From Bombyx mori (taxonomy: Eukaryota > Arthropoda > Insecta > Lepidoptera > Bombycidae), in NCBI RefSeq assembly GCF_030269925.1, contig NC_085118.1, forward strand, positions 15,063,001 through 15,127,000: a stretch of 64,000 nt of DNA, in the 5' to 3' direction. The translations under genes and the position numbers were made by a program. Shown here in pieces: positions 20,136 to 31,433 of this stretch (the stretch's first letter is position 1; every line of letters begins with the position of its first letter). The notes beneath the pieces are model-generated. The model did no database searches and was not told the DNA's origin. It was given only the letters and a program-made list of their open reading frames with translations.

Positions 20136-22316
20136 AAAAATTCTCGAATCGAATCGAATGAATTCTTCCCGCGAAAACTGCTCACTCCTTACAAATGCCT
20201 CACCAATTATTAAATACTGGTACAAGTTACCTATCAAACTATACAAATAGCGGCCACTCATGTTCCAACTTAAAGTCGACGGTGACTATACTCGTAAAAC
20301 GCAAGCGGTGTCGAACTTTCAAACTAATAAGACATAAATGTGATTAAATTTTAATTCAAATTTCTATAGAAACTATAGTTTAAAGTTCAGTGGTAGTTTA
20401 CGACCTGGTTAAAATGACAATTAAGATTCAAACTTGCGGCTTAAGTCACTTCGCGAATTACTTAAGCGATACTATACTTCGACTACTATAAGTTCACGTG
20501 TCGTGTGTAAGCTTATGTATACACACAATTGTGATGTCAGCGGCTCATACAATATCACTCAAGTTTATTGACGGATTCGTAAAAGAGTTAAGGTAACGCG
20601 GTCTATTTGTTATGAACTAAAGAGGCATCCAGCAGAGTTCTGAAGATCTCGCCGTAAAATTTTAAAGAAATAAATAATAGTTTAAAAATACTAAAAAAAT
20701 ATGGTTTTATAGAAAATCCAACTAAAAAATAGAAAATAAATTTGAAATAAAAATAGTGTAAGAAAAAATTATTTCATTGTAAAAAAAAGCGTGGGGTGCA
20801 TGGTATCATGGTATGGTGCGACGTTTTGAAGGGGGTCAAAATCATGTTCAAAGATTCCGTTACATACTAAGATACATACGTCTGAAGCTAATAAAAGCGT
20901 GTCCCATTCTCTGTTTCAAGACGCCTTATAGCAGATTACTTCTTCAGAACAAAGCTAACTGACAAATTTGAATATTTTCAGAACGTACCTTTGCAAATCA
21001 AAATCTTTGGAAAGCCCATTTTCCAGACGTGTTAAGTTTCCTTGCAACACACGTTAAGGAAACTATTTGACAGTGTTCGTTCATGTAGCAGGAACGGGTT
21101 GTTGCATTGTTAGGCGGTTGAGTTTACATTAAGACAGGGCCGTATTAGTAATAGAATAAAGTAAGCATAAACTAATTAGTTTATTTCATATTCATCTTAC
21201 TGTTTACACCAGAAAATTTTAAATCATTTGAGAATCCTCTAGTGCGGCTTCTCTAAAATTAACTTCAGATGCGGATTTGTTCTCCCATTATTTAAAAAAA
21301 TAGCACTTACTAACTAAATTACGTTCATTAATTAGTCTTTTGAACTTAAAATGTCAACTGCGACACAAAGGAGCAATTAATTACGTTATGTTTTTTTTTA
21401 TTATCAGCTAATAAAATTGTGTCCTACAAGAAATCTAGAAAAACTGTAATTTTTATAGCTTCATTGAATGGTAATTTTTTGTCATTTCTTGGATCACCAA
21501 GTTTAGAATAGATAAACGAATTTTTTTTTTAAAATTACTTGATCGTTTCTCAGTCGATAATATGATAACGAGTATTTTTTTTAATTTATCCTTTTTTGAC
21601 GTTTAACGTTTTAAAAATATATCATGAGTTTTGAGTCAGTAAATGAATCAATTATGCCGACCAAGTTACAACTTTGTAAGCCTCTTAAGCGCACACAAGT
21701 TTCTTTAGTGAATCCTTAAATAAATTATTTCTCAACTCAAGTCCGTACATGCCTTTTACAGCCAAAATAAAGTTTCTATTACCGAATTAAGCTTTGCTTG
21801 TCCAAATTCGGTACTGTGTCCGAAATAGCAGGTTGGCTTGAGTTGTTGTTTGGTCACGGATCGTTTATTCCATATTTAGTGAGAGCTAACACGTCCGCCG
21901 GCGGTTGGGCGCCGCAAAATTTATAATGTTACAAAATTTTCACAAACGCTTTTGTATGTGGTGTGTGAAAATCGATAATTTACATGGAGGCGTCCTGTCC
22001 TTTATAGGCGGGCTTATCCATTTTAAATTACAAGAATAAAGTAATTTTAATAATAGACTTTGATCTCTTACTTTGGATTTCGGCTAATTTTGGTTAATTC
22101 ATATATCTTCTGTGTCAACTAGTGTATGGTTTGTTTCTTTCCTTATTTTAATTTTTGTTTGTCTAATATCTAATTAGTTAATCTTAAGATTCATTGCATA
22201 TGTATATATCGCATATATTACCAGTGTACTGTTGTTTTGGTCTCTTTCCACCACCTCTGACTTCGGGTCTGGTTTTCACATCGTGAATTTCGACCACCTT
22301 AAAACATAAGATTTTT
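20136..22316. other. No recognised gene or repeat
   Basis: Long AT-rich stretch with no credible ORF. A GC-richer spot at about 21890-21910 (CGTCCGCCGGCGGTTGGGCG) is too short to interpret. Confidence 0.35.
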
Positions 22317-22557
22317 ACTGATGGTAGGACCTCTTGTGAATCCGCACGGGTAGGTACCACCGCCCTGCCTATTTCTGTCGTGAAACAGTAATGCGTTTCG
22401 GTTTGAAGGGTGGGACGCCCGTAGTAATTATACTGAGACCTTAGAACTTATATCTCAAGGTGGGCGGTGCATTTACGTTGTAGATATCTATGGGCTCAAG
22501 TAACTACTTAGCACCAGGTGGGCTATGAGCTTGTCCACCTATCTAAACAATAAAAAA
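22317..22557 (+). mobile_element. Bm1 SINE, 5'-truncated
   Basis: Runs from ACTGATGGTAGGACCTC through CAGTAATGCGTTTCGGTTTG and CACCAGGTGGGCTATGAGC to AAACAATAAAAAA. The next repeat begins directly in its A-tail. Confidence 0.9.
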
Positions 22558-22894
22558 GATGTGTCGTGGGACACCGGATAGGAACGAAGTTCCTTATTAT
22601 AATAATATTAATTTTAAGTTCTATTCGAATATAAAGAATATAATTATTCGGATGTACATTTTTTATTACGATTTTTTTATTGATAAAAAAAAAAGTACTT
22701 TACAAAGTTATCAACCTTATTTTATTCACAATGATTTTTAAAAAATATATAATAAAAATATGTTATTTTTCGTACGCTATTTATTACAAAATTAAGTCGT
22801 ACACTGTGTGCATTACTAATAAAAATCTTACGTTACGGACGTTTTTTCCCGGTTAGGGTACCCCTCCGCATCGTACCATAAAGAACTTCGTTCC
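22558..22894 (+). mobile_element. GGAACGAAGTTCC-bounded repeat, copy 2
   Basis: Begins GATGTGTCGTGGGACACCGG at the end of a Bm1 A-tail and ends AAGAACTTCGTTCC before an A-run. The middle is a long AT-rich stretch missing from copy 1. The 60-codon ORF inside is not a gene. Confidence 0.75.
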
Positions 22895-23012
22895 AAAAAA
22901 AAAAGATAGAAGTTAACTGCTATATAGAACGAATCTTCTACTCCTTCGGGCGGGAATAGACGATGAGAAAATGGAAATAGATGTTTAGACACTATTTTGT
23001 TCCTTGTTACAG

Positions 23013-23216
23013 GTAAAAGTGATGCTGCGGGTTGGAGCGTCAGGAGATGGTCCTTTCACGAGCGGCAACCAGACCTTCGCCATGGACAAGCGGAAGAAAC
23101 AAGTCAGCCTATGCGAAGCAACGTCGGCCGCTTCGGCTCCTGAAGACAGAAAAGTCGGAGTGACAGCTCCTAAGATGTTCGCCTTCGACGCTATTTTCTC
23201 GCAAGACGATCCACAG
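23013..23216 (+). CDS. Kif26: KIF26-family kinesin, motor domain exon 1 of 5 seen
   Basis: First recognised exon of a kinesin-like protein. Residues are numbered from its first codon because the true start is not known. It encodes residues 1-68 and opens with VKVMLRVG, the first beta strand of the motor. It continues with KRKKQVSL and ends APKMFAFDAIFSQDDPQ, matching the KIF26 pattern APKMFAFDA as I know it. An acceptor TTGTTACAG precedes 23013, and the donor CACAG|GTACCT follows 23216. Both ends are phase 0. A SINE-like repeat starts within about six bases of the donor, which may weaken it. Upstream coding sequence must exist unless translation begins at an internal Met (codon 4). Confidence 0.85.
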
Positions 23217-23220
23217 GTAC

Positions 23221-23333
23221 CTTTTTTTTTATTGCCCTTGTAGGCAGACGAGCGCACGGCCCACCTGATGGTGAGTGGTTACCGTCACCCATGGATTTCA
23301 ACAATGCCAGGGGCAGAGCTAAGCCGCTGCCTA
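23221..23333 (-). mobile_element. Short A-tailed SINE-like repeat, copy 4, beside a splice donor
   Basis: Same family as 3411-3525. The T-run begins about four bases after the exon donor at 23217. The sequence continues CTTGTAGGCAGACGAGCGC and CACCTGATGGTGAGTGG to GCTGCCTACCGC. The word TACC occurs at both edges and may be a short target duplication. Confidence 0.8.
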
Positions 23334-23523
23334 CCGCTTAATACTCTCCACAAGCCTCGTTTGAAGAAGGACATGTCATAGCGCTCGGGAAACACCGTGG
23401 CAGATAGCTCATTCTATAGCCGAATGGTACGTGGCAAAAAAGACCTCTGGAAACGCACTTAATGATGAGAAATTAATACTTTATCTGAGTAGATATTGTA
23501 AGGAAAAAGAAGTTAATCATTTT

Positions 23524-23770
23524 GTCTGACTCGGTGTTGCAATAGTTACCCTCAGTGTAGCGCTGGAGGTTGTGAGTTCGATTGCCACGTCAGGCAAACA
23601 TCTCTTCATGAACAGGTTTATTTGCTCTTTGTCTCTGTGTTTATAATCTATCTATGTATATATTTAAACGTATACAGGTCAATCTCTGGTACCCATCAGA
23701 AAGGAAATCCTAATTTGGGACCGAATGACCGTGCGTGATTCGTTCCCAGTTATTATTATTCTTATTTAAC
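23524..23770 (+). mobile_element. tRNA-derived SINE (same family as 1441), copy 2
   Basis: GACTCGGTGTTGCAATAGTT, a B-box-like GAGTTCGATTG, GTTTATTTGCTCTTTGTC and GGAAATCCTAATTTGGGACC appear in order. Confidence 0.8.
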
Positions 23771-24418
23771 ACTTAATGGCCCATAAACCAGAATTTTCTG
23801 TGAGGATGCCAGAATCCTACAAAAACAAGACAAGAATAAATTTGCCACAGAGGATAGTTAGGTTTGATGTTACATTATGTAAGTTAAAAATTACGTTTGT
23901 AATTTATAAATACGAATTTGTAAAGTTGAAGTGTCTGTTTGTAATGTAAAAATGTAATATTTTGCTCATATACACCATTTTCTGCTGCAAAAAACTAGTA
24001 TTTTGATATGATATGATATGAATGGCATTTATAACAACAACAAAAACATTTGTTAATCTCAGTTTTTTTGTCGCTTTTTTTTTTACTGGGCGTTAACAGA
24101 TAATTTGCTAATGCTATGAATATGAAGAGAAACTTAAGTTACTTTTATTTTATAAAGACAAAAAAGTTCCGCGCATGAAAAAATAAAAAAAAAATTTGGT
24201 CGAGTGAAACTAGTCGTAATGAAAATTTAAATTTATTCCGTTATCCAGCACGGTAGCCTGTCTTCATTTTCGGGAACTCCAACAGACCTTGTTTATGATA
24301 TCTTTATACAACATCTCCAATACACTGCAGACCTGCATTCACGCTGCATAATGCATACGTAAGGCACATTGTACAATACAATACCGCATAACATTAATGT
24401 TGTGGGTTCGGCTGCCAA
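23771..24418. other. Intronic, no feature recognised
   Basis: AT-rich, with a short GATAT repeat near 24006-24021. No matched repeat. Confidence 0.35.
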
Positions 24419-24673
24419 ATGGCTGGAGCTTTACTGAGCTGCTTAATGTGCAACTATCTAGTTCATATACAGTATCTAACGCGGCTCAAGATTAAGGAGA
24501 TATCTAAACAGGAACAGTCACGTTCAAGAAATGCCGTAATGCATTTCAAGCAATACATTCGTTCGCCTCGTTGGGGTCCATCATCTGTATTGAAGATATT
24601 TGTATTCGGATCTAGTGTCGTTCTCATCTTCTATTATATCCGGTTCAAGCAGGAGAATATACTGACTTGGTAA
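24419..24673 (+). CDS. Possible small membrane-protein ORF inside the kinesin intron
   Basis: An 84-codon ORF on the same strand as the kinesin, with ATG in a favourable context (CCAAATGG). The product would have a hydrophobic N-terminus, a basic middle (SRSRN, residues 35-39, then FKQYIRSPRWG), one strong predicted membrane segment (about residues 56-74, SSVLKIFVFGSSVVLIFYY), and a short polar end. AATAAA lies about 240 bp downstream (near 24916). No repeat family was recognised across it. I do not recognise the protein. It may be a real small gene, a missed exon, or chance. Confidence 0.3.
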   Translation: MAGALLSCLMCNYLVHIQYLTRLKIKEISKQEQSRSRNAVMHFKQYIRSPRWGPSSVLKIFVFGSSVVLIFYYIRFKQENILTW

Positions 24674-24994
24674 ATTTGAAATGCTTGAAATGAAACAATA
24701 TTTTAATTTTTTAAAGCAATCACAAGATGTAGACCTCACTGTGTATAAAGTATTCTAACAATAGGAATTTGTGTAGTATAGATACATAAATATGTAATCA
24801 GCCTCTACATACAGTAGAAATTGAAGAAGAAACCCTAAATTATGCCGTATGAATGTTTTTCACATCACTAACATTCTAATTAGTTCGAATTCAAAATATT
24901 TTTCTTCATAATTTAAATAAAAATAAACATTACATTTTAAGACACTTTAAGAATTTTAAATTGTATGCACTGCTAAAAAATAATATTTGGATTC

Positions 24995-25440
24995 GTGTCT
25001 AATATTGTTGGGTCTCCTCCTCCTTGCGTCGGTTTCCTCATTACTGAGGGTCGTGGTCATGGCCTTGAAACAGATTGTTTTTTATAGTGCACCGCCATCT
25101 GTTCCTATCTGCAGCTGAGTGCATCGTGCACTGTGGTATCCAGGGCTGCACGAATCTGGTCCGTCCAACGGGTCGGGTTCCTGCCTCTTGGTCGCTTGCC
25201 CTCGACTTTTCCAGTGACCATCAATTTCTCTAAGTTGTCACTGTCTTTCCTTGCGATGTGGCCAAAGTATTCAAGAATTGTTGAGTATAATTGGCGAAAT
25301 GCCCGAAAACTTTCTGTTAACCAAAACTTTGGAACCTCATAGGCGTACTTGAATATAAATAATCTCTTGTACAATAAATACTGTAACGTCATGTTTGTTG
25401 CTTAACGCTGCATAGAGTCGTCCCAGAGGCGTCCTTCGGT
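24995..25440 (-). mobile_element. RTE-like LINE remnant (C-terminal end of ORF2)
   Basis: The minus-strand frame at 25105-25392 reads YFGHIARKDSDNLEKLMVTG, KRPRGRNPTRW and TVHDALS. This is the pattern at the carboxyl end of RTE-clade reverse transcriptase proteins (GH..R...NLEKL...G...G.R.RGR...RW). It is a short remnant with no upstream polymerase domain. The plus-strand ORF over it is a shadow. Confidence 0.7.
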
Positions 25441-25569
25441 AAATACAAGGGAATGCTCGGCTACTATTACATAAAACTTTCCTATTTAATAGTAGGTCTA
25501 TATGAGAGGCGAATAGCGATTTTTTTATTACATACAATTTGAATTCTTCTTCTTCTTTTTCTCCACCTT

Positions 25570-25800
25570 ATCCCACTAGGTGGGGTCGGCACAGCTAATT
25601 TTTCTCTTCCATTCTCTTCTATCAGCCGTCATCTCAACACTCACTCCTCTCTCTCTCATATCCCCATTCACACACTCCATCAACGTCTTCTTCGGTCGAC
25701 CTATTCCCCCTCTATCTTGCACTACCATTTCCATACATCTCCTAGTCACATGCATCTTCTCTCTACGCATCTCATGTCCATACCACGCTAAGCGTTTGAA
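25570..25800 (-). mobile_element. Second LINE remnant (RT C-terminal end, RTE-like)
   Basis: The minus-strand frame at 25576-25770 reads EKMHVTRRCMEMVVQDRGG, GRPKKTLMECVNGDMRERG and TADRREWKRKISCADP, the typical tail of another non-LTR reverse transcriptase. The larger plus-strand ORF here is antisense. Confidence 0.7.
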
Positions 25801-26845
25801 TTCCTGGGTGATGCCGGAAATCGAACGAAATGGAAGATGATTTTACAAAGAGCCACGAAGGCCTTTCAAGAACGCGATTTTCAGCATTCGGCAGATTTGT
25901 GCAACAATATCGACTTACTTTCCGCTGTGGGTGGTAGGACGGTCAATAATACGCAATAATTGAGATATCGACTGATTTTTCGGACATGATTAATTTCTTT
26001 TTTTAAAGCCTTACGTAGATTTTGTACATTTTTCATAATTACCCTTTATTTGTAGAAATATAAAAAAATGTGAGCCGTCACGGAACGCCTGGCAGATGTG
26101 AAACATCGACATTATTTTGTAAAAGTAATATGCAGAAAAGAACAGATTGTGATAGGAATTAAATGTCATAATGATAAAATAAAATATTACGAAAAAATAA
26201 TTTGTTTTCAAGTAAAACACAGGTTATGTGTACTGTAGTAAACAACACTGTATACACTACGGAGTATACACTATAGATATCCGAGCTCAGTGTAGCGAGA
26301 GAGATGGCTAACGCCGGATCGAGTGGGAGAGAATCGCACAGTCGATTGCGCATGGCGACGCGTCGCCACGGCATGCGTCGCCACGGCAGAAATCGGTTTT
26401 ACGTGCGGCTATAGATGTTTCACATCAATAGTCAAACTATTCCTCCGTTGTTGATCCCATCATTTCTAAGGCATCATTTACTTCAGCCATCCAATGTTTG
26501 TCTTCTTTGGAACTAATCGACTTATTATTAAATCGCTTCAGCTTTTAGCTTGTATGAAACTAGAACAACGGCTGTCGCACTTTTCCGCTGGCGTAGTTTC
26601 ATGCGCCGAAACGTCTCAACGCGGCGAGTATTCATGTTTAAATTGTTAAAATGCCTCTCTCTGTCTGTGCAACGTCGTTCATTTTACTTTAAATTTTACA
26701 CATTTTTGAACAAGAGATCGTTCGGCGGTGCAGTTTTTCGAAATATTCCAACGAATATTACGTGGAAATTCCAGTTTAGCGTTACGTTTATGAGGTTCAT
26801 GTATGCAATGTTTGTGATTCGCAGAATGTCTCATCTATCTATCTA
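25801..26845. other. Intronic; no named feature
   Basis: CG-richer around 26280-26400, where GCGTCGCCACGGC occurs twice in tandem (about 26357-26387). GATGTGAAACATC (about 26095) and its reverse complement (about 26414) could be termini of a small element. A 102-codon ORF at 26550-26858 reads arginine- and phenylalanine-rich sequence with no motif. Confidence 0.35.
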
Positions 26846-27132
26846 TCTATATATATAAAAATGAATTGCTGTTCGTTAGTCTCGCTAAAACTCGAGAACG
26901 GCTGGACCGATTTGGCTAATTTTGGTCTTGAATTGTGGAAGTCCAGAGAAGGCTTAAAAGGTAGATAAATATGAAAATGCTCGGAATTAAATAAAACAAA
27001 CAATTTTGTTTTTCCTTTGATGTGTCCCCCTTCCGGGCGGATTCCTTTTGTTTGTTTTAAATTTATTTTATACAAAAATTTAGGTATTTTATTTATCGAT
27101 TGAGGCACTACAAAATCTGCCGGGTCAGCTAG
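26846..27132 (+). mobile_element. Non-autonomous Helitron, family C, copy 1
   Basis: Starts TCTATATATATAAAAATG after an A and ends CCGGGTCAGCTAG before a T. The interior has GCTGTTCGTTAGTCTCGC and GAACGGCTGGACCGATTTG. The opposite-strand 108-codon ORF is not a gene. Family C also occurs at 36754-37019. Confidence 0.85.
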
Positions 27133-28218
27133 TTTTAAATAATAATATGATAAACTGGAAAACAAAACCTTTCTTTGTAAATTAACGCCACGTTGCCATG
27201 CGCTTGATCTTTAATATTTTATAATATTATATATTAGCTCAATTTTGGAAATGTGATGGAGGTTTTTAGTCGTCAAAAACAGTTCATTGCTAGCAGTGAA
27301 CTATTCACATGTTTAATCGCTTCATTTAACCAATTTTTCTATTAACCGTATAAGTACTAATGGTAGATTACTTGTATGTCAAAATTAATACCATTTTCAA
27401 AAGTCGATTGAAAAATCGTGAAATCCTCAACATAATAATATGATTTAAAAAAAATTATTAAAGATTAAAACAGTAATTATTCTAGCCTAAAAAACAGAGC
27501 TGCTACGGGCCGTAAAGAATTTAATTATCCCAAAAAATATTCTATACGTCTTAAAGAAAATGACTAATTTTTCGCGTAAATTACTCATAGGTAACAAAAA
27601 CATTCAACTCTATTAATAGCCTATCTCTAATTTAGCTAATCTGTGCCAAAATCGAAGTACTCCAGCGCCATCTAACCATAATTTACATTTCGCAAAGCAT
27701 AATTTACAATAGGCCGTATTGTAGTGAGCATCACACAATCCCATTAATACAGTGTAATCCGCTTTATCTAGTGCCACGAAGCATTAATGTGCTGCAGCGC
27801 AATTTGAGCATATTCTCAACGTACTTTGACTTTGTTCTATGTTTCATGGTATTAAGGATTAAGGCCTGATGCATATTGTACATCTTTGCCTTTCTAAGAC
27901 CATTCCAATTTTTCAAATCACATTCTTGATTTCTGCATTGAATCTCAGTCTGCTGTTGACTCGGAATAATCAAATGCTACACTAATCATAGTTTATTATA
28001 TTGTAATTTTTTATGGCCCATGTATTGAAAAGTAGTAGTAGTAGTAGACGAAGACAAAAAGATCTGGCGATTCTTAGTATGAGCCCGCAATGGAATCAAA
28101 CAGAACTCGCAGTTAAGATCAATTCCCCCCTGCGCTCCCTCGAGGTCATTGATTCCGAGCATCAATTTAAATATATTACAATGAGAGCAATAAAATATCA
28201 GTAATATATTTATATGTA
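27133..28218. other. Intronic, nothing recognised
   Basis: AT-rich sequence without repeat matches inside the window. The 69-codon minus-strand ORF at 27764-27973 has no recognisable motif. Confidence 0.35.
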
Positions 28219-28636
28219 CTAGAGGTCCCGCAGTAGTCGAAATTCGACTATAATTAATTAGAATTATAAGTTTGTACACTATTATGATTGTATTTGATAC
28301 TTCTATAATCACAAATTTCGCCAAGACTACACTAAAAAAATATAAACAAAGACAAACAATATTTAATCTATTCTCAATTTGACAACAGACGTCAAGAACA
28401 AAAGTTTGACGATAAATAGTATGCATGCGTGTGTGCGTCAAATACATGGTATGTAGTGTGTGTAATGTTTTCTTTATTGATTTAATGTATCTTTTATGCA
28501 TTATTTTAAAAAAATATTAGCATTGTGCACTTCTTCTCTATATTATCTATAAGTGTGGAAAATTTCATACTCCTCCGTCCGCGCAATTTTCGTAAAAAGG
28601 GATACAAAGTTTTTGCTTCACGTATTAATATATAGA
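28219..28636 (-). mobile_element. Non-autonomous Helitron, family A, copy 3
   Basis: CTAG at 28219-28222 is followed by the hairpin AGTCGAAATTCGACT, and the complement of TC is at 28635-28636. The interior matches 9064-9392. The 171-codon minus-strand ORF that overlaps it is chance. Confidence 0.9.
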
Positions 28637-28880
28637 TTTTTCAATGTAGTCGTGACAATTATTATGGCGTACATTACAATTTTTGTTTACGATATTATTG
28701 CAGCCACTGCACCCTTTAAAATAAACACATTTATTTGTTATTTTGTAGAATATTTTAACTATTAGTAATTTTTCATTGTCTATTATAATATTATGATTTT
28801 CTGACATTTACCGAAATCAAACAGACGATTTTTATATCATGACATTCGTTATAATTTCAATCGTATCGAATTCCTTTTTT

Positions 28881-29203
28881 GGAACGAAGTTCCTTAAGGG
28901 ACGATGCGGACGGGTACCCTAACCTGGAAAACGTCCGTAACGTAAGATTTTTATTAGTAATGCACACAGTGTAAGACTTAACTTTGTAATAACGTACAAA
29001 AATTTTTTTTATATTTTTTATAAATCATTGTGAATAAAATAAAGTTGATAACTTTGTAAAGTAGTTTTTTTATCAATAAAAAATCATAATGCAAAATGTA
29101 TACCCGAATAATTATTTTCTTTATACCTCGAATAGAACTTAAAATTAATATTGTTATAATAAGGAACTTCGTTCCTATCCGGTGTCCCACGACACCACAC
29201 ATC
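28881..29203 (-). mobile_element. GGAACGAAGTTCC-bounded repeat, copy 3 (inverted)
   Basis: Plus strand starts GGAACGAAGTTCCTTAAGGG and ends CGTTCCTATCCGGTGTCCC, then CACACATC and a T-run. It is the reverse of the copies at 19904 and 22558, again adjoining an A-run on its own strand. Confidence 0.8.
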
Positions 29204-29517
29204 TTTTTTTTTTGAATAAATTTCCTAATAATTATTTAGGTAATATATGTATGAACCGTTTATAGTATTATACGGTTTTAGTTCAACTATAGGAATATCC
29301 GTATAATAATTTACCGTCCGGTCACCACGGACCGGGGTATTAAAGAGGCATTAGCCGCGTCAACCTGCGAGCACAGACAGACAACGTTATTACTATCTAA
29401 TCTTGTGATGTCAAACTAGATTTGGTCTACGTCAGAGCTATTTATATTAAAACCCTGAAGCGATTTTTAATTATTAGTATGACACTGAATTTATACACAA
29501 GATGCAATATGAAGAAA
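29204..29517. other. Intronic, nothing recognised
   Basis: A T-run, then AT-rich sequence. There is a short CG-rich palindrome-like word (CCGTCCGGTCACCACGGACCGG) at about 29314. Confidence 0.35.
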
Positions 29518-29880
29518 TTAATACCCGATCCTGTAGACCGAATGGTAAACAGTCGACGTCGCCCAAAACACGACATCATTACGGAACCTCCCGATCCATT
29601 AACGGTGCTTTTAGGTACCACAAGCACCGGTCACCGTCCTCGTCGAACCCGTCGCTTGCGACGAAGGGCTCGACGAGCGAATTAACCCATAGACACAGCC
29701 CACTGAGTTTCTCGCCGGATCTTCTCAGTGGGTCGCGTTTCCGATCCGGTGGTAGATTCTGCGAAGCACTGCTCTTGCTAGGGTCAGTGTTAGCATCACT
29801 CTGGTTTGAGCCCCGTGAGCTCACCTACCACTTAAGGTTACGCTGAGATAGCCTCTCAAGGCTATCAGCTTAGGCAAAAA
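29518..29880 (+). mobile_element. 5'-truncated LINE 3' end (jockey type, second family)
   Basis: The last part of an ORF2 reads RRRPKHDIITEPPDPLTVL then RRTRRLRRRARRAN and a stop near 29683. The 3' UTR follows with TTTCTCGCCGGATCTTCTCA and ends at GGCTATCAGCTTAGGC plus an A-run. AAGAAATT occurs on both sides (about 29510 and 29881) and may be the target duplication. ORF2's end resembles that of the LINE at 37857, but the 3' UTR differs, so it is a related family. Confidence 0.85.
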
Positions 29881-30051
29881 AAGAAATTCGAAGTTGTAAT
29901 TGTGTATGAATGAAATAATTCGCTTATTCCATTATTTGCTAGAACTATACTTATGTGAAAAAATCAGACCTCAAACGCTTGACAGCTTAATCTCTTAATT
30001 TTCTACAATCGCCTAATTTTCACGGTTTAAAAATAGAAAAAATCAAAAAAA

Positions 30052-30436
30052 AACCTACCTGAGCTGATGATAGCGTAGAGAGGCCATGTCAGCGTAAGCT
30101 AACAAGTAGGTGAGCTCTCGGGGCTCGAACCTGATGACGTTGCTAACACTAACCCTAGCAAGAGCAATTACCTCACAGAATCTACTACCGGATTTGAAAC
30201 ATGTCCCACTGAGAAGATCCGGCGAGAAACTCACTGGGCAGTGTCTTAGTGTTAAGCTACTTCCCGAGCCCTTCATCGCAAGCGACGGGATCGACAAGAA
30301 CGATGACCGGTGCTTGAGATACCTAAAAGAACCGTTAGTGGATCGGGAGGATCCGAAATGACGTGTTTTGGGCGACGTTGACTGTTTACCACTCGGTCTA
30401 CAGGATCGGGAATGTAGTTTCCGGCGAACACAATAA
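30052..30436 (-). mobile_element. 5'-truncated LINE 3' end (second family), opposite orientation
   Basis: A T-poor junction, then (plus strand) GAGCTGATGATAGCG, CGGGGCTCGAACCTGATGAC, GAAGATCCGGCGAGAAACTC and GTGTTTTGGGCGACGTTGAC. Colinear with 29518-29880 on the other strand, about 170 bp away. It is more diverged than that copy, and the ORF is broken. Confidence 0.85.
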
Positions 30437-31395
30437 GAGGGTTCTCGTATCGTGCCGCTTTCGCGAAATGGCGTACTGATGCCGACTGTAAATACTTACT
30501 GCTTATCCACGTTTCTTACGTACCACAGTGCTCCGACGGCTATCCTGCAAATTATTAGTGTTAAGGGTTAAACGGTTTTTGTATTTTTAATACATAGTTG
30601 CTATGTTCTTCCCCTGGCATTTATTACATATTATATCCATGTGGAACAAAATAATTCAAAATCATCAAAAACGTAATCAAGCAATTAAGCTACTACTCTC
30701 TACACTGAAATTCGCTAAAGAAGTATTTTAAAAAAAACTCAAAATCGATTGAACTCCAAACTCTTTGAAAGCACTAAGGTAACCATAATTCCGTGAATAA
30801 TTTACCTGAATCCTGGCACTTAGCCGTGTTTACTGTACAAAGGCGCTCGGCGTGTTTTCTTTCCTACCCTCGCAGATAATTAAAAGGACTTAAGTTGTAG
30901 AGCCCAGATTAGACTGCGGCAAGGGAAAACATGAGTTTGTTGCTTTTGTGGATTTTCTCAGGAAAACTGACTAGGTAATTTTGAATCGACGTTAATTTTT
31001 GAAGGGAGTAATTTTAGAATCAGTAGTTCGATTAAGTTTAAAAAAAAGTAAAATGTATAATAATAGCATCGTTCAAAGAAATTGTTACTTTTTTATAGCT
31101 CCATAGAGCTAAGGGTTATTTTCAAATAAATTTAAATTGATGGCATGCGAAGATTTTGAATAAATAGGGGGCTGTTTAACACACTAATCAAAAACATACT
31201 TAAAACTTCAAAACTTACTGCTAATATGGTCTAATTTTCTATTAAAAAAAAAGTGCGAAGTTTTTTTATGTCTACAGTTCGCGGCAATCGAAGAAAAGAA
31301 TGATAGAAATGTACTTCTAATCGCCAAAAAATAGATGAGTAGTCTCGTAGAAGTAGGTACTAACGCTAAGTATCTCGTAATCTCTCGTATCTCTC
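30437..31395. other. Intronic, nothing recognised
   Basis: AT-rich sequence with no repeat match and no ORF of interest. Confidence 0.35.
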
Positions 31396-31433
31396 ATCTT
31401 TAAGTATGACGTTTTCCCGTCATACTTAAAGAT
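31396..31433. repeat. Perfect 16-bp hairpin
   Basis: ATCTTTAAGTATGACG at 31396-31411 is the exact reverse complement of 31418-31433, with a 6-nt loop (TTTTCC). A partial third copy, CTTAAAGATC, follows at about 31441. It could be a small structured RNA, a terminator-like fold, or a palindrome from DNA repair. Confidence 0.8.

Noticed and set aside
27986..28501. 171-codon minus-strand ORF
   Set aside because: It overlaps a non-autonomous Helitron and AT-rich DNA, has low-complexity hydrophobic sequence and no motif.
29579..30361. ORFs over the paired LINE 3' ends
   Set aside because: Only the short RRRPKHDIITEPP...RRAN frame is the real ORF2 end; the others cross 3' UTRs or run antisense.
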